64,000 bases of DNA from Janthinobacterium sp. GW458P (GCF_002127585.1 NZ_NEGZ01000001.1:403774-467773), one strand, 5' to 3'. Shown: positions 8,476 through 18,932, counted from the first letter of the stretch. The notes: generated by a model not told the origin, from the sequence alone. Numbers and translations are program-made.

Positions 8476-9455
8476 TGCTCTCGCTTGTGGAACACAGAAT
8501 GCCCGATAAAATACTCGTTACAGGCGCAAGCGGTTTTGTTGGCGCGGCTTTGTGCGCGCATCTGGACGCGCTCAATATGTCTTATGTAGGAAGCGCGCGC
8601 CAGGCGTCTGGTTTACCTTCGCGTGTGTTGGTGGGAGCGTTGACTGCGCAAACTGATTGGTCTGTGGCATTGTCTGGTTGCGACGTAGTGGTTCATCTGG
8701 CTGCACGGGTCCATGTCATGGATGATCAATCGAGTGACCCGCTGTCGGCATTTCGCGCTGTGAACGTGGATGCTACTTTGAACTTGGCCCGGCAGGCTGT
8801 GCGCAGCGGCGTGCGGCGCTTCATTTATGTCAGTAGTATCAAGGTGAATGGCGAGGCTACCCACGGTACACCGTTTACTTCGCAGGATCAGCCAGCGCCA
8901 TTGGATCCTTATGGCTTTTCCAAGCTGGAGGCTGAGCGTGGTTTGCAGGTGCTGGCGCAGGAAACCGGTCTGGAATTGGTTATTGTGCGTCCGCCGCTGG
9001 TGTACGGTCCCGGTGTCCGCGCCAATTTCCAGCGCTTGATGCAGTTGCTAAGGAAGGGGATTCCCTTGCCATTGGGGGCGGTACATAATCGTCGTAGCAT
9101 GGTCGGCCTTGATAATTTGGTCGATTTGCTAACCGTGTGTTGCAGCCATCCGCGTGCATCTGGCGAAGTTTTTCTGGTTTCCGACGATCATGACTTGAGT
9201 ATTACCGAATTGTTGCGTTCCTTGTCTTTTGCCATGGGTAAGACGCGGCCCCTTCTGTTTTCGATGCCCGCGGGAGTGCTGACAGGCGTCGCTGGTGTGC
9301 TGGGAAAATCTGCCGCCGCTAGCCGCTTGCTTGGATCTCTGCAAGTGGACATTGCGCATACCCGCACGACGCTCGACTGGGTGCCGCCGGCAAGTGTCGA
9401 TGACAGCATTCACAAGACAGTAGCGCATTTTTTATCTTTAGCTGATCGGTTGTAA
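8475..9455 (+). CDS. SDR-family NAD(P)-dependent sugar reductase/epimerase (WbpV/WreQ-like)
   Basis: 326 residues, extended short-chain dehydrogenase fold. Visible are the Rossmann motif GASGFVG near the N-terminus, the SSIKVNG strand, the catalytic YGFSK (YxxxK) and PPLVYGPGVRANF. Placed directly before an initiating sugar-phosphate transferase and a WbpM-type 4,6-dehydratase, it most likely reduces UDP-4-keto-6-deoxy-N-acetylglucosamine to the quinovosamine or fucosamine form, as WbpV and Rhizobium WreQ do. The substrate is inferred from context. ATG 8475 overlaps the previous stop; ATG 8499 (MPDKILVTG) is also possible. Confidence 0.82.
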   Translation: MLSLVEHRMPDKILVTGASGFVGAALCAHLDALNMSYVGSARQASGLPSRVLVGALTAQTDWSVALSGCDVVVHLAARVHVMDDQSSDPLSAFRAVNVDATLNLARQAVRSGVRRFIYVSSIKVNGEATHGTPFTSQDQPAPLDPYGFSKLEAERGLQVLAQETGLELVIVRPPLVYGPGVRANFQRLMQLLRKGIPLPLGAVHNRRSMVGLDNLVDLLTVCCSHPRASGEVFLVSDDHDLSITELLRSLSFAMGKTRPLLFSMPAGVLTGVAGVLGKSAAASRLLGSLQVDIAHTRTTLDWVPPASVDDSIHKTVAHFLSLADRL

Positions 9456-10016
9456 ATGAAAAGAGTATTTGATCTTTGTTTTGTTTTATTTTCCCTGGCG
9501 ATTTTTTGCGTGCCCTTGCTACTGGTGGCGGTTGTCGTCCGCTTGACTTCGCGCGGACCAGTCCTGTACTGGTCGGATCGCGTGGGGCGCCATAATCGCA
9601 TATTCAAGATGCCGAAGTTTCGCACCATGCGTGTTGATACGCCGGCAGTGGCTACCCATTTATTGAAGAATGCGGCGCAGTTCTTGACCCCGCCAGGTTC
9701 TTTCTTGCGCAAATCTAGTCTCGATGAGTTGCCGCAGTTGTGGAGCATCCTACGTGGGGATATGAGCGTCGTTGGCCCTCGTCCTGCTTTGTTTAATCAG
9801 GATGATCTGATTGCCCTGCGTACGCAGCATAGCGTCGATGCCTTAAGGCCGGGCTTGACTGGTTGGGCCCAGGTCAACGGACGTGATGATTTGCCTATTC
9901 CGCAGAAGGTCAAGCTGGACATGGAGTATGCGCAGAGACAGTCACTGGTATTCGATATGCAGATCATCTTCATGACATTGTTTAAAGTACTGCGGCGTGA
10001 TGGCATCAAACATTGA
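9456..10016 (+). CDS. Initiating sugar-1-phosphate transferase (PglC/WreU-type bacterial sugar transferase)
   Basis: 186 residues, the minimal monotopic form of the bacterial sugar transferase family. One N-terminal re-entrant hydrophobic segment (about residues 7-30) is followed by the conserved blocks KFRTM, SSLDELPQLW, MSVVGPRP and PGLTGWAQVNGRD. It transfers a sugar 1-phosphate from UDP-sugar to undecaprenyl phosphate and so starts the O-unit. The large N-terminal domain of WbaP/WcaJ is absent. It starts directly after the TAA of the SDR gene with no spacer. The sugar is probably a 6-deoxy-HexNAc made by its two neighbours. Confidence 0.9.
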   Translation: MKRVFDLCFVLFSLAIFCVPLLLVAVVVRLTSRGPVLYWSDRVGRHNRIFKMPKFRTMRVDTPAVATHLLKNAAQFLTPPGSFLRKSSLDELPQLWSILRGDMSVVGPRPALFNQDDLIALRTQHSVDALRPGLTGWAQVNGRDDLPIPQKVKLDMEYAQRQSLVFDMQIIFMTLFKVLRRDGIKH

Positions 10017-10121
10017 TGCAAAGAAAGGGTTTCTTGCTGTAACGCGACCTGAACCCGGTGCTGTAGGTATGCATGGATTGCGTGCTGGATTGATAGTGTA
10101 GTTCTTTTACTGGATGTCTTA

Positions 10122-12059
10122 ATGAAGCTGTTATTGGAATTTCCCCGCAGACGCAAGCAAATCGTCGCAGTGACGACGGACTTGATTTTTCTGCCACTGA
10201 CTTTTCTTGCGGCCATTTTTCTGCGTTTCGATAGCGTTGGACCCGACGTAATTCGCCCCTATCTGTGGCTGATCATGGCTGCGCCATTAGTCTCGATTCC
10301 GATCTTTATTCGCTTGGGTTTGTACCGGGCAGTTATCCGTTTCATCGATTACAAGATTATTTATGTGGTGCTGTTTGGTGTCACGCTTTCGGTGGCAATA
10401 CTGCTCGCCGTAACTGCGTTTGCCACCAGTATGATTGGTCTTTCTCGCGGGGTATTTGGTATTTATTGGGTCAGCGCCATTATGTATGTCGCTGCAAGCC
10501 GCTTTATTGCGCGGGGCTATTTTTCGCATGCAAGCAGAAAAATGGACAGCGTTCGTGTTGCCATTTATGGCGCCGGAGTCTCTGGCAACCAGCTGGCTCA
10601 AGCCCTGAGCCATGCTGGAGAGTATCGTCCTGTCGTGTTTATTGACGATAAGAAGGAATTGCGGGGCGCCACGATTGCTGGTATTACCGTGTATCCGTCC
10701 GACGCTTTGGCTGATTTGATTGAATCCAAGGAGATTTCCAAAATTGTCTTGGCGATGCCGTCCCTGTCGAAGGCGCAGCAACGCCTTATTCTCGACAAAC
10801 TGGAGCCACTTAAGGTGAAGACGCTGGTGGCGCCTCCGATCAAGAATTTGATCAATGGATCTGCGCGCATTCAGGATATGCGGGAAGTCGAAATTGAAGA
10901 TTTGCTGGGACGTGATGCCGTTGAGCCAAATCAAGATCTGATGGCAATGTGTATTACTGGTAAGGTTGTTATGGTTACCGGAGCGGGTGGATCAATCGGT
11001 TCTGAACTGTGCCGCCAGATTTTGAATCAGCGCCCGGCGCAAATGATTTTGTTGGAAATGTCGGAGTTCGCACTTTACTCTATTGAACAGGAGTTGCAAG
11101 GATTATTACGCCTGCGGAATATTCAGGTGCAATTGATGCCATTTCTCGGTTCTGTACTCGATACCGAGAAATGTGAAAAAATTCTGTGCACTTTTGGTGT
11201 TGAAACGCTGTATCACGCTGCCGCCTACAAGCATGTGCCTTTGGTGGAACATAATCCGATCGAAGGTATACGTAACAATGCGTTTGGCACATTGAGCATG
11301 GCGCGTGCGGCCATTGCCGCCAATGTTAAGCGCTTTGTGCTGATTTCCACAGACAAGGCAGTACGGCCAACAAATGTCATGGGATCCACCAAACGTCTGG
11401 CGGAACTGATCCTGCAGGCTTTTGCTCGCGAACAGGACAAGACACGGTTTTGCATGGTTCGTTTTGGAAACGTACTGGGATCTTCCGGCTCAGTAGTTCC
11501 CTTGTTCCGCAAGCAGATTATTGCTGGGGGACCCATTACGATTACCCACCCTGAAATTACCCGCTATTTCATGACGATTCCAGAGGCAGCGCAATTGGTG
11601 TTACAGGCCGGTGCCATGGGGGCTGGCGGCGACGTTTTTGTTCTGGATATGGGGGCGCCGGTGAAAATTGTCGACTTGGCCAAGCGTATGATCCATTTGA
11701 GTGGCTTGGACGTCAAAAGTGAGTTAACGCCCAATGGCGCGATAGAAATCCAGCATGTAGGTTTGCGGCCTGGCGAAAAACTGTATGAGGAACTTCTGAT
11801 CGGGGATAATGTGGAAGGAACCGAGCATCCATTGATTATGCGCGCGCAGGAGGCCGAAATTCCATGGGCTAGACTCGATGGCATGTTGCAGGAGTTGGGG
11901 GCCGCCTGTGATCAATTTGATCATGTCGCCGTACGCGCCTTGTTGCTGCGCATTGTGATGGAGTATGAGCCGCAATGTGATATCGAAGACCTAATCTGGT
12001 GCGCCAATGATCTGTCGTCGCGCGATAGCCAGTCCGGGCTCAAGTCTTCACTTCATTAA
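10122..12059 (+). CDS. WbpM/FlaA1-type UDP-GlcNAc 4,6-dehydratase, membrane form
   Basis: 645 residues. The N-terminal 130 residues hold four membrane spans. A first nucleotide-binding domain begins at about 146 (IYGAGVSGNQLAQ) and a catalytic SDR domain at about 285 (VTGAGGSIGSELCRQ). The catalytic region LISTDKAVRPTNVMGSTK (about 407-424) has methionine at 420 in place of the usual SDR tyrosine, with lysine at 424, as is typical for WbpM-type enzymes. The product, UDP-4-keto-6-deoxy-GlcNAc, would feed the reductase at 8475. A 105-base gap without a gene separates it from the transferase. It is the last gene of the cluster on this strand. Confidence 0.92.
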   Translation: MKLLLEFPRRRKQIVAVTTDLIFLPLTFLAAIFLRFDSVGPDVIRPYLWLIMAAPLVSIPIFIRLGLYRAVIRFIDYKIIYVVLFGVTLSVAILLAVTAFATSMIGLSRGVFGIYWVSAIMYVAASRFIARGYFSHASRKMDSVRVAIYGAGVSGNQLAQALSHAGEYRPVVFIDDKKELRGATIAGITVYPSDALADLIESKEISKIVLAMPSLSKAQQRLILDKLEPLKVKTLVAPPIKNLINGSARIQDMREVEIEDLLGRDAVEPNQDLMAMCITGKVVMVTGAGGSIGSELCRQILNQRPAQMILLEMSEFALYSIEQELQGLLRLRNIQVQLMPFLGSVLDTEKCEKILCTFGVETLYHAAAYKHVPLVEHNPIEGIRNNAFGTLSMARAAIAANVKRFVLISTDKAVRPTNVMGSTKRLAELILQAFAREQDKTRFCMVRFGNVLGSSGSVVPLFRKQIIAGGPITITHPEITRYFMTIPEAAQLVLQAGAMGAGGDVFVLDMGAPVKIVDLAKRMIHLSGLDVKSELTPNGAIEIQHVGLRPGEKLYEELLIGDNVEGTEHPLIMRAQEAEIPWARLDGMLQELGAACDQFDHVAVRALLLRIVMEYEPQCDIEDLIWCANDLSSRDSQSGLKSSLH

Positions 12060-12098
12060 TTCGACATTCGCAGGCTGCGTCAGCTGCCTGCATCGCAA

Positions 12099-13010
12099 TC
12101 AAGCTTGGCTATGCCGATGGTAGCAATGCGGGCATGACACCTCGTACACATATTCCGGCGCCAGTTGCTGGCGTGGCGTGACGACGGCGCGGCAGACGAA
12201 GCACTGCACGGTTTCCGTCGGTTCCAGTTTCGGGTTCAGGGCCGTGCGGTAGTCGAAGACGAAGCAGTCGCCCGTGTAGTGGTCGCCGCCCACTTCCTCG
12301 AAATACTTCAAAATGCCGCCATCGAGCTGGTACACGCTGTCATAGCCGATTTCCTTCATGTGGATGGCGGCCTTTTCGCAGCGGATGCCGCCGGTGCAGA
12401 AGGTGACGACGGTCTTGCCTTCCAGTTCGTCCTTGTGCGCGGCGGCCACGGCCGGGAATTCCGTAAACTTGTCGATACGATAATCGAGCGTGTTGTTGAA
12501 CGAGCCCACGTCCACTTCAAACGCGTTGCGCGTTTCCATCATGACCACCGGTTTGCCCGCATCGTCGACGCCGGCGTCAAGCCAGCGCTTGAGCGTGTGC
12601 GCATCGACGGACGGGGCGCGGCCCAGTTCCGGTTTGATCAGCGGCATGCGCATGGTGATGATTTCTTTTTTCAGCTTGACCAGCATGCGCTTGTGCGATT
12701 GCTCGTTCGACAAGCTTTCCTTCCATTCCAGGTCCGCCAGGCGGGCGTCCAGGCGCACCCATGCGAGGAAGCTGTCGATATGCTCGCGCGTGCCCGACAG
12801 GAACATGTTGATGCCTTCCGGCGTCAGCAGGATCGTGCCCTTCAGGCCCAGCGCCAGGCATTGCTCCTGATACAAGGGACGCATGGCTTCCGTATCGGCC
12901 AGCGTGATGAATTTATACGCTGCAATATTGACAAAAGTCATGGCGGGTGTGGCGGCCAGGGGGCTGGCGGCGGCGGAAACGGCGGGTGTTGCTTGGGTGA
13001 TGGCTTGCAT
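12099..13010 (-). CDS. trhO: tRNA uridine(34) 5-hydroxylase TrhO (rhodanese-like, UPF0176/YceA)
   Basis: 303 residues from the ATG at 13010. An N-terminal acylphosphatase-like part (residues 24-120) is followed by a rhodanese domain whose active loop reads [12 protein letters not shown], with the catalytic cysteine at about 205. The C-terminus has two Cys pairs (CFVC at about 270-273, CPHC at about 293-296) that may bind metal. The enzyme family makes 5-hydroxyuridine at the tRNA wobble base using oxygen. The frame is open up to 13229, but that extension would cover the divergent dnaE promoter and has no family match that I can see, so the shorter start is used. Confidence 0.9.
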   Translation of the reverse strand: MQAITQATPAVSAAASPLAATPAMTFVNIAAYKFITLADTEAMRPLYQEQCLALGLKGTILLTPEGINMFLSGTREHIDSFLAWVRLDARLADLEWKESLSNEQSHKRMLVKLKKEIITMRMPLIKPELGRAPSVDAHTLKRWLDAGVDDAGKPVVMMETRNAFEVDVGSFNNTLDYRIDKFTEFPAVAAAHKDELEGKTVVTFCTGGIRCEKAAIHMKEIGYDSVYQLDGGILKYFEEVGGDHYTGDCFVFDYRTALNPKLEPTETVQCFVCRAVVTPRQQLAPEYVYEVSCPHCYHRHSQA

Positions 13011-13169
13011 GATGGCGATCGGCTTAGACTGAACAGCCGATATTATAAGCCCGGCTGGCCAGGCGGGATACCCGCCGTGCCGCGTATTGCCATGCCGTCT
13101 GGCTGCGCAGGGCGGTAATTTCTTGCCCGCAGCGTGAGCCGGCAACGCCGGTCCGGGGCCGCGACGCGG

Positions 13170-13175
13170 TAGAAT
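13170..13175 (+). promoter_or_regulatory. Candidate -10 element upstream of dnaE
   Basis: TAGAAT lies about 37 bases before the ATG at 13212 in the divergent trhO-dnaE gap and fits the usual -10 of betaproteobacterial housekeeping promoters. No convincing -35 was found at 16-18 bases upstream, so this is a weak call. Confidence 0.3.
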
Positions 13176-13211
13176 AGACCCCATTGAATTTTGCACGAAA
13201 CGGTACACAGG

Positions 13212-16200
13212 ATGGAAATGGTAATGCAAGAGGCCGGCGCTCCGGCAGGTTCACAGCAAGCGGTGCCGCAGGGCCCCGCATTCGTCCACTTGCGCGTGCA
13301 CTCGGAGTACTCGATCGTCGATGGCCTGGTGCGCATCGACGACGTGGTCAAGGCGGCGGCCAAGGACAAGCAGGTGGCGCTGGCCGTCACCGACTTGTCG
13401 AACCTGTTTGGCATGGTCAAGTTCTACAAGGAAGCGCGCGGCAAGGGTATCAAGCCCATCGTTGGCGTCGATGTGTGGATCACGAATGACGACAACCGCG
13501 AAAAACCGTCGCGCCTGCTGCTGCTGGCGAAGAACCGCATGGGCTATCTGCAGTTGTGCGAACTGCTGTCGACGGCCTGGCTAACGAACCAGTACAAGGG
13601 CCGCGCCGAGCTGCGCATCGAGTGGCTGCAGGCGCTGGCGACGAATACCTACGACCTGTACCCGGGCGAGAGCGCGGCCAATGGCTTGATCGCGCTGTCC
13701 GGCGCGCATTTTGGCGATGTCGGCATCGCCATCGAGAATGGCAACCTGGCCCTGGCCGAGCGCAATGCGCAGCGCTGGGCCGAGATTTTCCCCGGCCATT
13801 TCTATGTCGAGATCCAGCGCGGCGGCCAGGCCAACCAGGAAGCGCAGGTGCGCCACGCGGTGGCCCTAGCGGCCAAGCTGGGCTTGCCCGTGGTGGCCAC
13901 GCATCCCGTGCAATTTATTTCCCCTGAAGAATTTATTGCCCACGAAGCCCGCACCTGTATCGCCGAAGGCGAAATGCTGGCCAACGCCAAGCGTGTCAAA
14001 CGCTTCAACGACAGCCAGCGCTTCCTGTCGCAGGCCGACATGGCGGAATTGTTCGCCGACCTGCCGGCCGCGCTGGCCAATTCCGTGGAAATCGCCAAGC
14101 GCTGCAACCTGACTTTGACCCTGGGCAAGCCGCAACTGCCGAATTTCCCCACCCCGCCGGGCATGACGATCGACCAGTTCCTCGTCGCCGAATCGCAGGC
14201 GGGCCTGGAAAAGCGCCTGATCCAGCTGTATCCGGACCCGGAACGGCGCGAAAAGGAGCGCCCGCGCTATGAATCGCGTTTGAAATTCGAGACGGACACG
14301 ATTTGCAACATGAAATTCCCCGGCTACTTCCTCATTGTGGCCGAATTCATCCAGTGGGCCAAGGAAAACGGCGTGCCTGTCGGTCCGGGCCGCGGTTCGG
14401 GCGCCGGTTCGCTGGTGGCGTATTCGCTGCTGATTACCGATCTTGATCCATTGCAATACAACCTGCTGTTCGAGCGCTTCCTGAATCCCGAACGCGTCTC
14501 GATGCCCGACTTCGATATTGACTTTTGTCAGGAAGGGCGCGACCGCGTCATCCAGCACGTCAAGGATCTGTACGGCAAGGAGGCCGTCTCGCAGATCGCC
14601 ACCTTTGGTACCATGGCGGCCAAGGGCGCGATCCGCGACGTGGGGCGCGTGATGGATTTCGGCTATAACTTCTGCGACGGCATCTCCAAGCTGATCCCGT
14701 TCAAGCCCGGCAAGCCCGTGTCGATCGCCGACGCCATCGAAGAGGAGCCGCTGCTCAAGGAGCGCCTGGAAAACGAGGAAGAGGTCAAGCAATTGCTGGA
14801 TCTGGCGCAGCAAGTCGAAGGCATCACGCGCAATATCGGCATGCACGCGGGGGGCGTGCTGATCGCCCCGGGCAAGCTGACGGATTTCTGCCCGCTGTAC
14901 ACGCAGGGCGGCGACTCCGGCGTCGTGTCGCAGTACGACAAGGATGACGTGGAAGCCGTCGGCCTCGTAAAGTTCGACTTTTTGGGTTTGACGACGCTGA
15001 CGATTCTCGACCGCGCCGTGCGCTACATCAAGCAGCTTGATCCTGCGCAAGCTAATTTCGATCTGGCAACATTGCCGCTGAACGACAAGCCGTCGTACGA
15101 CCTGCTGACCAAGGCCAAGACGGTGGCCGTGTTCCAGCTGGAGTCGCGCGGCATGCAGGGCATGCTGAAAGACGCGCGTCCCGACCGCTTCGAAGACATT
15201 ATCGCGCTCGTGGCGCTGTACCGTCCGGGGCCGATGGACCTGATTCCCGATTTTTGCAAGCGCAAGCACGGCGAACGCTTCGATTATCCCGATCCGCGCA
15301 CGGAATCGATTCTGTCCGAAACCTACGGCATCATGGTGTATCAGGAGCAGGTGATGCAGATGGCGCAGATCGTCGGCGGCTACTCGCTGGGCGGCGCCGA
15401 CATGCTGCGCCGCGCCATGGGCAAGAAGAAGGCCGAAGAGATGGCCGAGCACCGCGAGATCTTCCGCGCCGGTGCGGCGAAGGACGGCTTGACGGCGGAA
15501 AAGGCCGACGAGATCTTCGACTTGATGGAAAAGTTCGCCGGCTACGGTTTTAACAAATCGCACGCTGCCGCCTACGCCCTGCTGTCGTACCACACGGCCT
15601 ATTTAAAAGCGCACCACACGGCCGCCTTCATGGCCGCCAACTTGTCGCTGGCCATGGACGACACGGACAAGATCAAGATTCTGGTGGAAGATTCGCTGGA
15701 AATCTGCAAGCTGACCTTGTTGCCGCCAGACATCAATGAGTCCGATTACCGCTTCACGCCGAGCGGCGCGCCGCCATCCGTGAGCGGCAAGAAAGTCACG
15801 CAGATCCGCTATGGCCTGGGCGCCGTGAAGGGTTCCGGCCAGAACGCCATCGAAGCCATCATCGCCGCGCGCGAGGCAGGCGGTCCATTCACGAGCCTGT
15901 TCGATTTCTGCAAGCGTGTTGATAAAAAGCAAATCAACCGCCGCACCATCGAGTCCCTGATCCGCAGCGGCGCCTTCGACTGCCTGAAGGTCGACCGCGC
16001 CATCCTGCTCGCATCCGTGGCGTTCGCCATGGAATGCGCCGACCAGGCGGCCAAGGCGGCGAATCAGGTGAGCCTGTTCGGCGGCGATGACAGCGACATG
16101 GTGGCGCCGCCCGAGTACGTGAAGGTTCCCGTGTGGACGGATAAACAGCGCCTGACGGAAGAAAAGATTGCGCTGGGCTTCTATTTGTCCGGCCACCTGT

Positions 16201-16763
16201 TCGATTCGTATGCACCCGAGGCGCGCCGTTTTGCGCGCACGAAATTGTCGGAACTGTCGCCATCGCGCGAACCGCGCATGATGGCGGGCGTCATCACGGG
16301 CTTGCGCACGCAGATGACGCAGCGCGGCAAGATCCTCATCGTCACGCTCGACGACAAGAGCGGCACGGTGGAAGTGACGGTATATGGCGAATTGTTCGAA
16401 GCCAACAAGAAAATCTTCAAGGAAGATGAATTCCTCGCCGTCGTGGGCAAGGTGTCGGAAGACCGTTTCTCGGGTGGCTTGCGCATCACGGCCGAGAGCG
16501 CCTTCGACATCATCGCCGCGCGCGTGCAGTATGGCCGCCAGTTGGGCCTGACTCTGCCCACGACGCTGGACATGAAACGCATCAGCGACGTGATCATGCC
16601 GCACCGGGCTGAAGACGGATTGCCGATCGCCGCCAAGGTCAGCCCGCAAGGCGTCAGCTGCGTGCTGCAATTCGGCGATGCGTGGCGCGTGGCGCCGTCC
16701 GACGAGTTGCAGACGGCGCTCGAGCAGGTGCTGGGCGCGCAAGAGGTGGCGGTCGAGTACTGA
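13212..16763 (+). CDS. dnaE: DNA polymerase III subunit alpha
   Basis: The replicative polymerase, 1183 residues, the usual length for DnaE1. In order: PHP domain from the N-terminus ([13 protein letters not shown]), polymerase core with [16 protein letters not shown] and the palm aspartates in MPDFDIDF (about residue 433), a fingers/tau-binding region, helix-hairpin-helix and an OB fold ([21 protein letters not shown]) near the C-terminus. Possible starts are TTG 13191, ATG 13212, 13218 and 13224. AGGA at 13209-13212 would best serve 13218 or 13224, so the exact start is uncertain by a few codons. A strong terminator follows. Confidence 0.97.
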   Translation: MEMVMQEAGAPAGSQQAVPQGPAFVHLRVHSEYSIVDGLVRIDDVVKAAAKDKQVALAVTDLSNLFGMVKFYKEARGKGIKPIVGVDVWITNDDNREKPSRLLLLAKNRMGYLQLCELLSTAWLTNQYKGRAELRIEWLQALATNTYDLYPGESAANGLIALSGAHFGDVGIAIENGNLALAERNAQRWAEIFPGHFYVEIQRGGQANQEAQVRHAVALAAKLGLPVVATHPVQFISPEEFIAHEARTCIAEGEMLANAKRVKRFNDSQRFLSQADMAELFADLPAALANSVEIAKRCNLTLTLGKPQLPNFPTPPGMTIDQFLVAESQAGLEKRLIQLYPDPERREKERPRYESRLKFETDTICNMKFPGYFLIVAEFIQWAKENGVPVGPGRGSGAGSLVAYSLLITDLDPLQYNLLFERFLNPERVSMPDFDIDFCQEGRDRVIQHVKDLYGKEAVSQIATFGTMAAKGAIRDVGRVMDFGYNFCDGISKLIPFKPGKPVSIADAIEEEPLLKERLENEEEVKQLLDLAQQVEGITRNIGMHAGGVLIAPGKLTDFCPLYTQGGDSGVVSQYDKDDVEAVGLVKFDFLGLTTLTILDRAVRYIKQLDPAQANFDLATLPLNDKPSYDLLTKAKTVAVFQLESRGMQGMLKDARPDRFEDIIALVALYRPGPMDLIPDFCKRKHGERFDYPDPRTESILSETYGIMVYQEQVMQMAQIVGGYSLGGADMLRRAMGKKKAEEMAEHREIFRAGAAKDGLTAEKADEIFDLMEKFAGYGFNKSHAAAYALLSYHTAYLKAHHTAAFMAANLSLAMDDTDKIKILVEDSLEICKLTLLPPDINESDYRFTPSGAPPSVSGKKVTQIRYGLGAVKGSGQNAIEAIIAAREAGGPFTSLFDFCKRVDKKQINRRTIESLIRSGAFDCLKVDRAILLASVAFAMECADQAAKAANQVSLFGGDDSDMVAPPEYVKVPVWTDKQRLTEEKIALGFYLSGHLFDSYAPEARRFARTKLSELSPSREPRMMAGVITGLRTQMTQRGKILIVTLDDKSGTVEVTVYGELFEANKKIFKEDEFLAVVGKVSEDRFSGGLRITAESAFDIIAARVQYGRQLGLTLPTTLDMKRISDVIMPHRAEDGLPIAAKVSPQGVSCVLQFGDAWRVAPSDELQTALEQVLGAQEVAVEY

Positions 16764-16789
16764 CCGGCAACGGTCCAGCTCGTAAAACA

Positions 16790-16826
16790 AAGCCAAACCG
16801 CAGATATTCAGGTTTGGCTTTTTTCG
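16790..16826. terminator. Bidirectional intrinsic terminator between dnaE and a convergent small gene
   Basis: Arms AAGCCAAACC (16790-16799) and GGTTTGGCTT (16811-16820) form a 10-bp stem with an 11-base loop. A T run follows on the plus strand. On the minus strand the bases after the stem are also T-rich (complement of AAAACA). It sits 26 bases after the dnaE stop and next to the stop of the convergent gene at 16828, so it may serve both. Confidence 0.88.
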
Positions 16827-16827
16827 T

Positions 16828-17058
16828 TTACATGTCTTTCAGGCCCGTGATCGCATAGCCCTTGGCGGCGATCTGCTGGTGCGGCTGTTCGATATGGTAG
16901 TCGGGCAAGATTTCGGCATCGTCGGCCACTTCGCTGGCGCGTACTTCGAGTTGCCAGTCGGTGTTGGTCACCTCTTCAGGAATGATCTTTCCTTCCGGCA
17001 CGGCGAGGTAGGAAAAAATGCCGTCGTGCTCGGCCCGGCGGTAGATGTCTACGCGCAT
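16828..17058 (-). CDS. Small conserved protein of unknown function (DUF6139-like)
   Basis: 76 residues beginning MRVDIYRR, acidic, without signal peptide or membrane span. From memory it resembles short Oxalobacteraceae proteins labelled DUF6139; this was not checked. The start is decided by a perfect AGGAGG site 6 bases upstream of the ATG at 17058, so the 13 residues of open frame before it are not used. It is transcribed alone: the gene upstream on this strand ends after a gap of about 180 bases, in which I see no gene. No function can be assigned. Confidence 0.75.
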   Translation of the reverse strand: MRVDIYRRAEHDGIFSYLAVPEGKIIPEEVTNTDWQLEVRASEVADDAEILPDYHIEQPHQQIAAKGYAITGLKDM

Positions 17059-17239
17059 GACTTGCCTCCTAGTAAGCGTTTGGGGAAACCGGCGCACCCG
17101 AAGTGCCTACCGATAGTGCTAGCGTAACAGGATTACGCCCCAGACGGATTGTGCAAGTGTGCTACAGGGAAGAACGGCGGATGGCAATGGCGGCGGGCCG
17201 GGACGCAGGGGCGGGGCGTCATGCACTGGCCATCCCGCG

Positions 17240-18253
17240 TCAGGCGATGGCGGAGGCGTAATCGTCGTCGTCGAGATCGGCAAACTGGCGTGTATCGTTG
17301 GTCGCTGCCGCGGCGCCGGCTGAGGCCAGCTGGATCTGGCAGCGATGGGAGTCGAGGCCGCTGCGCAGGCTGGCGATCATCGCCAGCGTCAGCTCATGGC
17401 GCTTGCGTGCTTCCGAGCGCTTTTTGGAAGGAATTTCTTCCAGTGCCGGCAAGGGCAGGTTTTCGCATGGCAACTCAAAATCACCGTCCTGGCGTACTTG
17501 TGCTCCCAGTTCTTGCCACAATGCATTGTAGTCGGCGAACAAACGTCCTTTCTTTGCGGAATGGTGCACGGCGCGGTTGATATTGCCGACAAGAAGCATC
17601 TTGCTGCAGCCATGTTCGTATCCCAGTTGGCGCACCAGGCGCACCATCAGGGTCTTGGGACGCATGCCATGCAGGTCGCGCGTGGCCTCGCGCACGCGGT
17701 GCACGCTTTCCTGCCCCTTCGGACCTTGCACGCAGCCGACGCTCACGCCCAGGGTGGCACGCAGCTGGCTACCGAAGAAGGAGAAGGCGATCGAATAGAG
17801 CACGTCGTCGTCATGCATCAGTTGCAGCACCATCTCGCCTTCGCGGTCCATCGGATGCAGCGAACACAGTTGCAGGTGGTAGGGAGCGCCCGATTTGCCG
17901 TGCACCGTGCCGAGGCGCACGGGGCCGCGGGCCGCTTGACTCATCAGCTTGCCCCAGCCTTGCTGCAGGATGAAGTGGTAGTGTTCGGCCAGCAACTCCA
18001 CACGCTGGCGGCAATTCAGTGTAAGGCTCAGGTAGGGGCGGTAGACCTTGTGGATCATGTGCGGATACGCCTGTACCAGCTCATGAAAAACCGGATTCGA
18101 GTTCAGCAGTTGCAGCCAGAGGCGGGTTTGGCGCTGTTGCACGCGGGCGCGCAGATGCAGTTTGAGCATTTCACGCCAGCGGCGTAGGCCGCTCGGCATC
18201 GCCATCAAGCCGTCTGACAGGGTAATAGTTGGCATCATCGTGCGCATGTCCAT
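17240..18253 (-). CDS. VirK/YbjX family protein (DUF535)
   Basis: About 337 residues. The C-terminal two thirds match the DUF535 pattern: YHLQLCSLHPMDREGE, LYSIAFSFF, VGCVQGPKG, LLVGNINRAVH and the ending DYNALWQELGA, LPALEEIPSKKRSEARKRHE. Members in enteric bacteria (VirK, YbjX, Somamer-like) are linked to outer-membrane integrity and resistance to host peptides; the mechanism is unknown. The open frame continues upstream into the stress-protein gene at 18285, so I place the start at the ATG cluster 18238-18253 (MDMRTMMPT). No good ribosome site decides between these. A gap of about 30 bases to the upstream gene suggests co-transcription. Confidence 0.8.
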   Translation of the reverse strand: MDMRTMMPTITLSDGLMAMPSGLRRWREMLKLHLRARVQQRQTRLWLQLLNSNPVFHELVQAYPHMIHKVYRPYLSLTLNCRQRVELLAEHYHFILQQGWGKLMSQAARGPVRLGTVHGKSGAPYHLQLCSLHPMDREGEMVLQLMHDDDVLYSIAFSFFGSQLRATLGVSVGCVQGPKGQESVHRVREATRDLHGMRPKTLMVRLVRQLGYEHGCSKMLLVGNINRAVHHSAKKGRLFADYNALWQELGAQVRQDGDFELPCENLPLPALEEIPSKKRSEARKRHELTLAMIASLRSGLDSHRCQIQLASAGAAAATNDTRQFADLDDDDYASAIA

Positions 18254-18284
18254 GGTAAAGAGAGAACGTCGAAGCCGTTTCGGC

Positions 18285-18872
18285 TCAGACGGGTACCGGG
18301 CTGCTGACGCCCTCGTGGTTTGCCAGCAGGATGGTGGCGCAGCGGCTGGCACGCGCCAGCTTGCCGGCCAGCCCGCCCGAAAAATGACGCGGCCAGCCGC
18401 TATGCCTGTGCGTTGGCAAGATAACTTCGTGGCATCCCAGCAGTTCTGCCGTATCGAGTATCGTGAACAGCAGTTCGCCGGCGAAAATGTGGGTGCTGAA
18501 ATCAATATACGAACGGCTCAGGTACAAGCCCGCCTCGTGCATCATCTGTTGGGTGGCAGCATCGAGCATGCTGCCCACGCCGTCGCCGGCGCTTTGCTGC
18601 GGCACTCCCTTCGCCTGCCGGGACGGCGCCGGCGTCACGTGCAGCAGGCTGACGCGGACCTTGATGCCCCATTCCTGCATCCGCCTGGCGTAGCGCGCGC
18701 CGTAGATGATGTCGCTGGTATGCTTGACGGGCAGGAGCAGCTGCAGCGTCGCCTGGCCCGGCTGGCCGCAAGTTCCCGCGGCGCTGTCGGGAGCGCGGGT
18801 ACGTTGCGGGACAAGGCGCGATGCATGCATGGACGGGGGGCAGTGGAGGGAAAACCATGTCATCTTATCCAT
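18285..18872 (-). CDS. Universal stress protein (UspA) family protein
   Basis: 195 residues with one Usp domain: strand LQLLLPVKHTSD, KVRVSLLHVTP, a middle helix with AGELLFTILDTAELLG, CHEVILPTHRH and the terminal LARASRCATILLAN. It is longer than typical single-domain Usp proteins by about 40 N-terminal residues that show no clear fold, so the start may lie further in. The ATP-binding G-2x-G-9x-G(S/T) signature is only partly recognisable. It lies between the VirK-like gene and the MipA-like gene on the same strand. Stress-related ATP or small-molecule binding is the family role; nothing more specific is seen. Confidence 0.7.
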   Translation of the reverse strand: MDKMTWFSLHCPPSMHASRLVPQRTRAPDSAAGTCGQPGQATLQLLLPVKHTSDIIYGARYARRMQEWGIKVRVSLLHVTPAPSRQAKGVPQQSAGDGVGSMLDAATQQMMHEAGLYLSRSYIDFSTHIFAGELLFTILDTAELLGCHEVILPTHRHSGWPRHFSGGLAGKLARASRCATILLANHEGVSSPVPV

Positions 18873-18932
18873 GCCCTCAAGCCGTGTAAATTGGCGAAAC
18901 AGCGTACGGGTTTCCCTTATGCCGCGCCCGTT

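Noticed and set aside
13011-13229. N-terminal extension of trhO by 73 residues
   Set aside because: It would cover the divergent dnaE promoter and start, and the sequence is not conserved-looking.
13866-15593. Long open frame opposite dnaE
   Set aside because: Same reason; dnaE motifs are intact on the other strand.
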